Positions 1 through 6,305 of a stretch of 8,975 bases of DNA are shown piece after piece. Made by a program: the position numbers and the translations under genes. Position 1 is the stretch's first letter. Each line of letters starts with the position of its first letter. Origin of the DNA: Deltaproteobacteria bacterium. Its GTDB lineage: Bacteria > Desulfobacterota > GWC2-55-46. The notes beneath the pieces were generated by a model. It saw nothing but the letters and a program-made list of their open reading frames with translations, ran no database searches and was not told the origin of the DNA. The stretch lies in contig JACPGA010000015.1 in the NCBI GenBank assembly GCA_016182705.1, forward strand, positions 1 to 8,975. The letters run 5' to 3'.

Positions 1-2
1 TT

Positions 3-218
3 GACGCAAGCGCGACCATCGCTGACCTCCTCAGAGACAGCAAGGTCGAGTGCTCCAGCTGCAACGATCCCCACTTCAACAACAAGTCCTGGAACGAGAT
101 CGACGCGACCTACGCTGCGGCCGAGACTGACCAGGAGCCCGAGAACAACGGTCTGTTCCTCAGAAGGGTCGGCGGAAACTCCGGTTCCGGCCTTTGCAGA
201 ACCTGCCACAACAAGTAA
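3..218 (+). CDS. C-terminal fragment of a multiheme c-type cytochrome (5' end outside window)
   Basis: Reading from base 3 gives 71 residues ending at TAA 216-218, with no start in the window. The segment holds CSSCNDPH (codons near 87-110) and, at the C-terminus, LCRTCHNK. A CxxC followed by DPH and a terminal CRTCH are typical of the doubled-CxxCH multiheme cytochromes used in periplasmic or extracellular electron transfer in anaerobes. The CRTCH is a normal covalent haem-attachment site. The first motif reads CSSCN, with Asn in place of the proximal His. A longer overlapping frame starting at base 1 is Ser/Thr/Arg/Pro-rich low complexity with no motif and is a shadow. A strong terminator follows. 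The family call is fairly sure; haem number and partner are unknown because most of the protein is missing. Confidence 0.8.
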   Translation, partial: DASATIADLLRDSKVECSSCNDPHFNNKSWNEIDATYAAAETDQEPENNGLFLRRVGGNSGSGLCRTCHNK

Positions 219-261
219 TTGCCGCTTCTGGCATAACTTGGGTAACATCAGTTAAAAAAGA

Positions 262-293
262 GCGGGCCGGAGTTTCTCCGGCCCGCGTCTTTT
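262..293 (+). terminator. Rho-independent terminator after the cytochrome gene
   Basis: A perfect 10-bp GC-rich stem (262-271 with 277-286, GCGGGCCGGA / TCCGGCCCGC) with a 5-nt loop is followed by GTCTTTTA. It lies 43 bases after the cytochrome stop. The A-run at 254-259 upstream could give some activity on the other strand, but no minus-strand gene reads into it. Confidence 0.85.
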
Positions 294-408
294 ATGAAAT
301 TACCGCTGAATCCTGATATGATATTCCTGTTCAGGGTTACGCGGCACAATGGTTCAGAACGCAAGGCGGGATTTTTATGGCAAAAATCTCTGGGACAAAG
401 GAAGTGAA

Positions 409-684
409 ATGATGAACGAGCCCTCAAGCCCGAAAGCCTGTGATACGCTCTGCAAGCCGCTGATCGAACTTTCCGAAGAGCTTGACCGGCTCAAGGTCGA
501 GTTAAAGGAACGCCAATTGATAGAGAAGGCAAAGGGCGTGCTGATAAGGTCAAAAGGCATCAGCGAACAGGACGCGACGAAGATAATGCGTTCCTTCATG
601 GAACAGCAGAACAAGAGCCTGGCTGAGGTCGCTGATATCGTCCTTCTGGGCGAAAAAATGCTCAACAAGCACCTGGCAAAGTAA
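409..684 (+). CDS. Stand-alone ANTAR-domain RNA-binding antiterminator-like protein
   Basis: This is a 91-aa protein. After a short N-terminus (MMNEPSSPKACDTLCKPL) comes a helical, coiled-coil-like stretch (LIELSEELDRLKVELKER) and then the ANTAR signature QLIEKAKGVLIRSKGISEQD with a following helix and KSLAEVADIVL. ANTAR domains bind RNA with paired hexaloop hairpins and prevent transcription termination; in known examples they are usually fused to a receiver or GAF/PAS-type sensor that controls dimerisation. No sensor is present, only CDTLC (a Cx3C pair) before the coiled coil. The start at 409 (or the adjacent ATG at 412) is chosen because AAAGGAAG at 397-404 sits 5-8 bases upstream; an in-frame ATG at 349 has no Shine-Dalgarno and adds unlike sequence. 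It seems to be a one-gene unit between terminators. The domain call is strong; the target RNA and the signal are unknown. Confidence 0.88.
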   Translation: MMNEPSSPKACDTLCKPLIELSEELDRLKVELKERQLIEKAKGVLIRSKGISEQDATKIMRSFMEQQNKSLAEVADIVLLGEKMLNKHLAK

Positions 685-710
685 TACGGCAAGCACACTG
701 AGAGCACCCT

Positions 711-767
711 GGCCGCTGACTGCCCAACTGGTTAGCGCGGTCGGCGCGGTATGGCCCCTTCTTTTTT
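711..767 (+). terminator. Possible terminator after the ANTAR gene
   Basis: CGCTGAC (714-720) can pair with GTTAGCG (731-737) with one G-U pair, and GGCC at 711-714 can alternatively pair with GGCC at 753-756. The stretch ends in CTTCTTTTTT (758-767). It lies 26 bases after the ANTAR stop, where a terminator is expected. The fold is not clean, so confidence is moderate. Confidence 0.4.
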
Positions 768-871
768 CTAATCATCCGGAATTATCGTCCAGTTATACCC
801 TTCTTCTGAAATCAAACATTTCTCCGCGTTCAAGCAGTCAAAACAATCAGGAAAGCTCTGCTTAATTCTTA

Positions 872-902
872 GTTTGTCTTTGCGAGCGAAGCGAAGCAAT
901 CT
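872..902. repeat. Dispersed intergenic repeat, copy 1 (TTTGCGAGCGAAGCGAAGC type)
   Basis: These 31 bases match 8513-8543 at 29 positions (differences at 885/8526 and 898/8539). Similar GCGAGCGAAGCGAAGCAATCTC repeats are scattered between genes in many environmental bacterial genomes (recalled, not searched). This copy appears as a left arm only: the expected right arm ending in CGCAATGAC is missing, and a different element begins 13 bases later. The remaining intergenic sequence 768-871 shows no gene or clear signal. Confidence 0.7.
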
Positions 903-915
903 CGTCATGTTTCTC

Positions 916-1197
916 TGTCATTCTGAGTAAGCGGAGCGACCGACAATTTTTGCAGGACAGCAAAAATTGAATGGGTATGCCAGTCGCAATCCCGTCGCTT
1001 TAGCGGCGGGTCAAGACTGGCAAATAAAAATGGGCTCTCCGTCCCATCAAAATTCTCCGTCATTCATGGCGGAGAATTTTAATTTTTCGCCACAGGCGAA
1101 AAAGCCCGAAGGGTCGAGCCCCAGGGATGGGCGAGATAAGAATCTCGTAACTTGCTGATTTATTTACATCGAGATGCTGCGTACGCTCAGAATGACA
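916..1197. repeat. 282-bp MITE-like palindromic element with 12-bp terminal inverted repeats
   Basis: TGTCATTCTGAG at 916-927 is perfectly repeated in inverse as CTCAGAATGACA at 1186-1197. The inside is packed with hairpins: 944-953/960-969 (10 bp), 978-985/1015-1022 (8 bp) enclosing CCCGTCGCT/AGCGGCGGG at 991-999/1002-1010 (one G-T pair), 1049-1059/1070-1080 (11 bp), 1083-1091/1095-1103 (9 bp), and ATCTCG/CGAGAT at 1142-1147/1170-1175. There is no transposase. The layout fits a non-autonomous mobile element or a structured repetitive RNA/DNA element. The 63-codon frame at 967-1158 crosses all these hairpins and is not regarded as a gene. The 60 bases between this element and the prmC stop hold nothing clear. 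Confidence 0.75.
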
Positions 1198-1257
1198 TAC
1201 CGTTGGGAATCAATCAGAAGTTCGTCAGGTGAGATGGCTGAGGGGTACTTATATTTT

Positions 1258-2157
1258 TCAGGAACCCTGGAACCGCGCCTGTTGTTTTGACCGGGCTTTA
1301 AGTATGCGGCCAATCCCCGCGTAATCTTTCACTATTTCAATATGGCTGTACCCGACGTAAGCTTCTGCCAGCTTTGTTACGGCTTCAGACTGGTCATAGC
1401 CTATCTCCATCAGAAGCAGCCCTCCAGGGGCAAGATATGCCGTAGCTCCTGATATGATCCGCCTTATAATATCCAGTCCATCGCTTCCGCCGTAAAGGGC
1501 CTGTCTCGGCTCGAAGTCCTTTACCTCGGGCGCGAGTCCGTCCATATCCTTTTCCGTTATATATGGCGGGTTCGTGAGGACCATATGCGCCCGGCCCTTT
1601 ATCTTTTCCGGGATTGCCCCGAACAGGTCGCCTTTGTGGAATGTGACCTTGTGGCTTGCCCCGAGCCTTTGCGCGTTCTCTTTCGCTATTTCCAGCGCTT
1701 TTTCTGAAATATCCGTGGCAAAGACTTCGCAATTCATCTCTAAAGCGGCCGATATCGCTATGCAGCCGCTTCCGGTGCAAAGGTCGATGACCGTGAGGGT
1801 CCCGTCGCCAAACGAAGGCGCCTCTTTTATTGCCTCTCCCACCAGAAGCTCTGTTTCAGGCCTCGGTATCAGCACGTCCCTTGTTACCTTGAACGCGCGT
1901 CCCCTGAACTCGGCCTCCCCGAAAATATACTGGAGCGGCTCGCGCTCAAGCCTTCTCGCGGCCGCTTCCTTGAGCAGCAGAGCCTCTTGTGGCGTAAGAA
2001 GGCGTCTGGCGTTGAGGAAAAGCTCGTGCCTTCTGCAGTCAAGGACATGCATGAGCAGGAATTCCGATTCGTCCCGGGCAAACGGGATGAGAGCTTTTGA
2101 AAGCTCCTCAAAGGCCCACATAAGGGCCTCGCCAATTGTAAGTCCATGTTCTTCCAT
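1258..2157 (-). CDS. prmC: Peptide chain release factor N5-glutamine methyltransferase PrmC (HemK)
   Basis: PrmC uses S-adenosylmethionine to methylate the Gln side chain of the GGQ motif of release factors RF1 and RF2 in the cytoplasm, which raises termination efficiency. The 299-aa protein has the N-terminal helical release-factor-binding domain (about 1-85, ending REPLQYIFG), then IPRPETELLV (97-106), the SAM-binding DLCTGSGCIA (125-134), the catalytic TNPPYI (195-200) that holds the substrate glutamine, EPRQALYGGSDGLD (216-229), GLLLMEIGYDQ (246-256) and a C-terminal KDYAGIGRILKAR. Length is close to the usual ~280-290 aa. The ATG at 2155-2157 has AGAGG at 2166-2170 eight bases upstream. 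In many bacteria prmC follows prfA; here no prfA adjoins, and the gene has its own promoter and a long self-complementary leader. The identification is secure. Confidence 0.97.
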   Translation of the reverse strand: MEEHGLTIGEALMWAFEELSKALIPFARDESEFLLMHVLDCRRHELFLNARRLLTPQEALLLKEAAARRLEREPLQYIFGEAEFRGRAFKVTRDVLIPRPETELLVGEAIKEAPSFGDGTLTVIDLCTGSGCIAISAALEMNCEVFATDISEKALEIAKENAQRLGASHKVTFHKGDLFGAIPEKIKGRAHMVLTNPPYITEKDMDGLAPEVKDFEPRQALYGGSDGLDIIRRIISGATAYLAPGGLLLMEIGYDQSEAVTKLAEAYVGYSHIEIVKDYAGIGRILKARSKQQARFQGS

Positions 2158-2309
2158 TACTGCTACCTCTAAAAATTGCTCTTTTTCCTGACCTTAAGCC
2201 TCAGGTCGTAAATAAAAATGCTCACATATTGTCATATATGCTGCGCTTTTTATTTCCACCCTTCCTTGACTTCAGAAAAAAATATCTGATTTTTAGAGGC
2301 AGCACTAAA
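2158..2309 (-). promoter_or_regulatory. Long self-complementary 5' leader of prmC; RBS can be sequestered
   Basis: If transcription starts about 7 nt after the -10 box, the prmC transcript begins near 2309 and has a ~150-nt leader. Its first bases (minus strand of 2289-2304, TGCTGCCTCTAAAAAT) are complementary to the last ones (minus strand of 2161-2176, ATTTTTAGAGGTAGCA): 16 consecutive pairs with one G-U. The second arm contains the AGAGG ribosome binding site and ends three bases before the ATG. Between the arms lie smaller hairpins and a possible 21-codon reading frame (2259-2194). The inverted repeats are seen directly; translational control is inference. A small MITE with 16-bp terminal repeats (2161-2304) is the main alternative, with TA one base outside each end as a weak possible target duplication. 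Confidence 0.55.
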
Positions 2310-2315
2310 AAACAA

Positions 2316-2342
2316 ATTATAGCAAAAGCCGCGGCTTGTCAA
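2316..2342 (-). promoter_or_regulatory. Sigma-70-type promoter of prmC with palindrome in the spacer
   Basis: On the minus strand TTGACA (2342-2337) is followed after 15 bases by TATAAT (2321-2316). Both hexamers are perfect consensus, and TGC directly before TATAAT makes it an extended -10. The 15-bp spacer is shorter than the preferred 17. A perfect 12-bp palindrome, AAGCCGCGGCTT (2326-2337), fills most of the spacer and could be an operator. Placement fits only prmC. Confidence 0.7.
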
Positions 2343-2379
2343 AGGATTCTCCTTGTGAAATCAAAGTAAACGCCTGTTT

Positions 2380-2409
2380 GTCTGCTAAACTTTATGCAGG
2401 CTTTTTTTT
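2380..2409 (+). terminator. Terminator-like hairpin in the treZ leader (candidate attenuator)
   Basis: GTCTGC (2380-2385) pairs with GCAGGC (2396-2401) with one G-T pair and a 10-nt loop, followed at once by eight T (2402-2409). GCCTGT at 2372-2377 competes for the same right arm. It ends seven bases before the treZ Shine-Dalgarno, so any transcript reaching treZ must pass it. The stem is short, so activity is uncertain. Confidence 0.35.
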
Positions 2410-2426
2410 GATTTTCAGGGGGCTCG

Positions 2427-4301
2427 ATGACAGGCATTCCCGCGGGGTCTTACAAGTACGATGACGGGCTGTCCATCGGCGCTCAGGTCCTTCCCGGGGG
2501 AGTATTTTTCCGCGTATGGGCTCCAGGGGCATCGAGAGTGGAAGCCGCGGTCGAGGGCAAAGGAATTTACAGCCTTGCGCCGGAGGGAAGGGGCTATTTT
2601 TCAGGTTTCGCGGCTGGCATCAGGGCAGGGGACCTTTACCGCTACAGGCTCGACAGCGGCAAGTCATACTCTGACCCTGCTTCGCGTTTCCAGCCTGAGG
2701 GCCCGGATGGGCCTTCGGAAGTAATAGACCCCGGCCTGTTCCCCTGGACTGATTCCAGCTGGACGGGTGTTTCCATGAAAGGCCAGGTCATCTATGAAAT
2801 GCACACAGGCACCTTTACAAGGGAGGGCACCTGGGAAGTGGCGGCCCGCGAGCTTCGGGAATTAAAAGACCTTGGAGTGACGCTTGTTGAGCTTATGCCG
2901 GTGGCGGACTTCCCCGGCAGGTTCGGCTGGGGATACGACGGCGTCAACCTGTACGCTCCCACGAGGCTCTATGGCAGGCCGGACGGCCTGCGTGCTTTCG
3001 TGGACCGGGCCCATTCCATTGGGCTCGGCGTCATTCTTGACGTGGTCTATAATCATACCGGACCTGAGGGTTGCGTTCTTTCGAGTTTTTCAAAAGATTA
3101 TTTCACCGACAGGTATGTGAACGAATGGGGCAAGGCAGTAAACTTCGACGGCGAGGGCTCTGCCCCGGTAAGGGACTTTTTCATTGAGAACGCCAGGTAC
3201 TGGATAAGGGAATTCCACATGGACGGGCTCAGGCTGGATGCCACCCAAATGATATTCGACGAATCGCGTAGGCACATACTCGCGGAATTGACTGAGGCCG
3301 TGAAAAAGGCCGCTGCCGGGCGGCTGACTGTTGTCATAGCGGAAAACGAGCCGCAGGATACAAGGCTCATCGCGCCTCCTGAAGAGGGCGGCTTTGGCAT
3401 TGATGCCCTCTGGAACGATGATTTTCACCATAGCGCGCATGTAGCCATGACCGGGCGGGCCGAAGCCTATTACCTCGATTATCGCGGAAAGCCGCAGGAG
3501 TTTGTCTCTTCGATTAAATGGGGCTATCTTTACCAGGGACAGCGCTCTATCTGGCAGGGAAAAACAAGGGGTACGCCGAGCCTCCGGGTAGAGCCGCTGA
3601 GGTTCGTAAACTACCTCCAGAACCATGACCAGGTGGCGAATTCGGCCACCGGGCTGAGGGCGCTCCAGCTCGCAAGCCCGGGAAGGCTGAGGGCGTTGAC
3701 AACTCTTTTTCTTCTCGCGCCTTCCACGCCGCTCATTTTTCAGGGGCAGGAGTTTGCTTCATCGAGCCCGTTTCTTTATTTCTGCGACCTTGAAGATGAG
3801 ATTATGAAACAGGTGCGCTCCGGCAGGAAAGAGTTCTTGAGGCAGTTCAAAAGCATCGCTGGCCTCGAAGACGACTCAGTACTGCCTGACCCCGGAGACC
3901 CGGCAACATTCGAAAAATGCAAGCTGGATACCGCTGAAAGGCTTTTGAACAGGGGAATATATGGCCTGCACAAGGACCTTTTAAGGTTAAGGCGCGAAGA
4001 CCCGGTAATAAGCCTTCAGACAGGCGAAGTTGACGGGGCTGTCGTGGCTTCCGAAGCCTTTGTGCTCCGTTTTTTCGGCGACAATGAAGACAGATTGCTT
4101 CTGGTGAACCTCGGGCCTGACCTGAAGTTGCTGCCCTGTCCTGAGCCGCTCCTCGCGCCCGGGCGCGCCGTCTCCTGGAAGATGATTTTCTCGAGCGAGC
4201 ACCCGAGGTACGGCGGGGGCGGCACGCCGCCTTTCAATGACGCGGAATGGGCAATCCCCGGCCACTCGGCTATTCTGCTGGCCCCTGTTGAAAAGTCGTA
4301 A
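2427..4301 (+). CDS. treZ: Malto-oligosyltrehalose trehalohydrolase TreZ (GH13)
   Basis: TreZ hydrolyses the alpha-1,4 bond next to the terminal trehalose of maltooligosyltrehalose made by TreY, releasing trehalose in the cytoplasm. The 624-aa protein has an N-terminal beta-sandwich (about 18-100, GGVFFRVWAPGASRVEA), a GH13 barrel starting at VIYEMHTGTF (121-130) and a C-terminal beta domain (about 530-620). Visible GH13 motifs: DVVYNH (205-210), DGLRLDAT with nucleophile Asp271, VIAENEPQD with acid/base Glu306, and NHDQ with Asp401. The EMHTGTFTREGTW start of the barrel and the AENEPQD form favour TreZ over GlgB or GlgX. The ATG at 2427 follows AGGGGG (2417-2422) by four bases. The debranching enzyme gene starts 24 bases after the stop, indicating an operon. 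No damage is seen. treY is not in the window. Confidence 0.95.
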   Translation: MTGIPAGSYKYDDGLSIGAQVLPGGVFFRVWAPGASRVEAAVEGKGIYSLAPEGRGYFSGFAAGIRAGDLYRYRLDSGKSYSDPASRFQPEGPDGPSEVIDPGLFPWTDSSWTGVSMKGQVIYEMHTGTFTREGTWEVAARELRELKDLGVTLVELMPVADFPGRFGWGYDGVNLYAPTRLYGRPDGLRAFVDRAHSIGLGVILDVVYNHTGPEGCVLSSFSKDYFTDRYVNEWGKAVNFDGEGSAPVRDFFIENARYWIREFHMDGLRLDATQMIFDESRRHILAELTEAVKKAAAGRLTVVIAENEPQDTRLIAPPEEGGFGIDALWNDDFHHSAHVAMTGRAEAYYLDYRGKPQEFVSSIKWGYLYQGQRSIWQGKTRGTPSLRVEPLRFVNYLQNHDQVANSATGLRALQLASPGRLRALTTLFLLAPSTPLIFQGQEFASSSPFLYFCDLEDEIMKQVRSGRKEFLRQFKSIAGLEDDSVLPDPGDPATFEKCKLDTAERLLNRGIYGLHKDLLRLRREDPVISLQTGEVDGAVVASEAFVLRFFGDNEDRLLLVNLGPDLKLLPCPEPLLAPGRAVSWKMIFSSEHPRYGGGGTPPFNDAEWAIPGHSAILLAPVEKS

Positions 4302-4325
4302 CCGTTGAATGAATATGGAGGGCGA

Positions 4326-6305
4326 ATGGCGCAAAGGATCATAAGCTGGCATGAGGTAAAGCCCGGTGAAGAGGAGCCGTTTACCGGGAGGGAATGGCTT
4401 GTGACCAATGGCATCGGTGGCTACGCCACCGGCACGCTTTCAGGGGTCATGACAAGAAGGTATCACGGCCTTCTCATAGCGGCCATGCCGGTGCCCCTCG
4501 GGCGCATAGTGATGCTCAGCCAGCTTCCTGAACAGGTCAGGCTTCCAAACGGCACTCTCATCCGCCTTTTTGACTCGGAGCGTCTTGAGGCTCCGCCGCA
4601 TTTCTCATCGGTCAGGCACCTTTCGAGTTCAGGCTCCAGGACGGCCTTCCGGTCTGGAAGTACAGTATCGGCGGCTTTACCCTGGAAAAGGAAATCGTGC
4701 TTCCGTACAGGCAGAACACGGTACAGGTAAGATACAGGATAATCGAAGGCGAGGGGGCCCTGAGGCTCAAGCTCCTGCCTTCCATGAACTTCAGAAGGCA
4801 CGACGAGCCTGTCGGCACGCCCCTTGGCAAGCCTTTTTCCATAAACTCTTTTGAGGGCAGGTACGAGTTCAGGCAGATGAAGGATATGCCGTCCCTGAGG
4901 ACGTTCATGCACGGGGCGCGCTCTGCTTTCACCATAGAAGAGCGGGTCATACCAGAGATAGTCTACGGCCAGGAAGAGTGCAGGGGGTACGAGTGCCTGG
5001 GAGACTTGTGGAGTCCCGGGTACTTCAGGGTGGATATTGAAAAGGGCAGGGACGCAACTCTTGTCGCGTCCACTGAAGACTGGGAAGTGCTGCTTGCACT
5101 GAACCCTGACGAGGCGTTCGCCGCTGAAAAGGAAAGAAAGGAACGCCTCATCTCCGTCGCCCCGATAGACGCTCACGAAGGGCGTGGCGCGGAGCTGGTG
5201 CTTGCCGCCGACCAGTTCATAATCTCCCCTGTCGGAAGGACAGAAGAGGTTTACAGATTGGGGCAGGGATACGATGATAAGCCTTGAGGGGCTCACGCTC
5301 GCAACCGGCAGGAGGGCCGAAGCAGGTTATATACTTCGCACCTTCGCGCATTACATAAAAGACGGCCTGATACCGAACCTGTTCCCTGAAGGTGGCAGGC
5401 AGGGGCTTTACCATACAGCCGACGCGACGCTGTGGCTCTTTCACGCCCTTGACAGGTATCTCGAGGTCACGAGCGATTACATGACGCTCAAGGTGGTTTT
5501 GCCGGGCCTTGTGGACATAATAAGCCACCATGAGACAGGCACGAAGTTCGGCATTGGCATGGACACATCCGATTGCCTCTTGAAGCAGGGCGCTGTCGGA
5601 TACCAGCTTACCTGGATGGACGCGAAAGTCGGAGAGTGGGTCGTAACGCCCAGAAGAGGCAAGGCAGTCGAGATTAACGCCCTGTGGTATAACGCGTTGA
5701 TGCTCATGCACAGGTGGGTGAGCACCGCTGTCGGCAAAAAGGAGGCTCAAAAGTACGTCGAACTTGCCGAAAGGGCCAGGTTGTCGTTCAACGAAAAATT
5801 CTGGAACGAAGAGGGAGGGTATCTTTTTGATGTGATCGACGGCGAGCACGGCAATGACGCTGCCTTCCGGCCAAACCAGCTTTTTTCCATATCCCTTCCC
5901 AACGCGGTCCTCGACCCTTTGAGGTGGTCACGGGTGGTGGAAGGCGTAAGGGAAAAGCTCCTGACGCCACTGGGACTGCGTACCCTGAGCCAGGAGCATA
6001 AGGATTACAAGATGAGGTACGCCGGGGACCTGCGCTCCCGGGATGCTGCCTATCATCAGGGTACGGTTTGGGCATGGCTCATCGGGCCGTTCATAGACTC
6101 GTGGCTCAAGCTCCACCCTGATGATTACTCGACCGCCAGAGGGTTCCTTGAAGGTTTCAGGACGCACATGAACGAAGGCTGCGTAGGCAGCATAAGCGAG
6201 GTCTTTGACGCGGAAAACCCGTTCAACCCCGGCGGCTGCATTGCACAGGCATGGAGCGTGGCCGAGGTGCTGAGGTGCTGGATAAAGACAACGCCAGGTG
6301 GCTGA
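4326..6305 (+). pseudogene. Glycogen debranching enzyme (amylo-alpha-1,6-glucosidase, GH133-type), broken by two lesions
   Basis: The intact enzyme trims branch points of glycogen. The N-terminal GDE_N part starts at ATG 4326 (GGAGGG at 4317-4322) with WLVTNGIGGYATGTLSGVMT and RRYHGLLIAAM. At 4620-4625 the frame must shift back by one base (CAC CTT, then TTC GAG TTC AGG re-using T4622) to continue as FEFRLQDGLPVWKYSIGG, running to AADQFIISPVGRTEEV near 5249. There the frame changes again: the conserved C-terminal domain resumes at FTDWGRDTMISLEGLTLATG (from 5250), followed by NLFPEG, YHTADATLW, YHQGTVWAWLIGPF and GSISEVFDAENP, to TGA 6303-6305. Homologues as I recall them have about 20 residues, including RTVIAGYxW, between GRTEEV and FTDWGRD; these are absent. 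A longer start at TTG 4305 is possible. Both later frames remain open and well conserved, so either decay is recent or the assembly is wrong. The family call is secure; the pseudogene status is likely but not proven. Confidence 0.85.

Noticed and set aside
1..255. 84-codon open frame from base 1
   Set aside because: Low-complexity Ser/Thr/Pro/Arg product without motifs; frame 3 over the same bases carries the cytochrome motifs CSSCN and CRTCH and a stop followed by a terminator.
967..1158. 63-codon open frame in the intergenic stretch
   Set aside because: It runs through the stack of perfect inverted repeats of the MITE-like element, has no Shine-Dalgarno and reads as a by-product of the repeat.
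1574..2191. 205-codon plus-strand frame opposite prmC
   Set aside because: Antisense shadow of the clearly conserved prmC; Ser/Arg-rich with no domain.
4617..4630. Programmed -1 ribosomal frameshifting as explanation of the first lesion
   Set aside because: The 0-frame bases C CTT TCG do not form an X XXY YYZ slippery site, and a second unrelated lesion follows, so mutation or sequence error is simpler.
4463..5296. 277-codon minus-strand frame opposite the broken debranching gene
   Set aside because: It is long only because it mirrors conserved plus-strand coding; the plus strand shows family motifs on both sides of the lesions.
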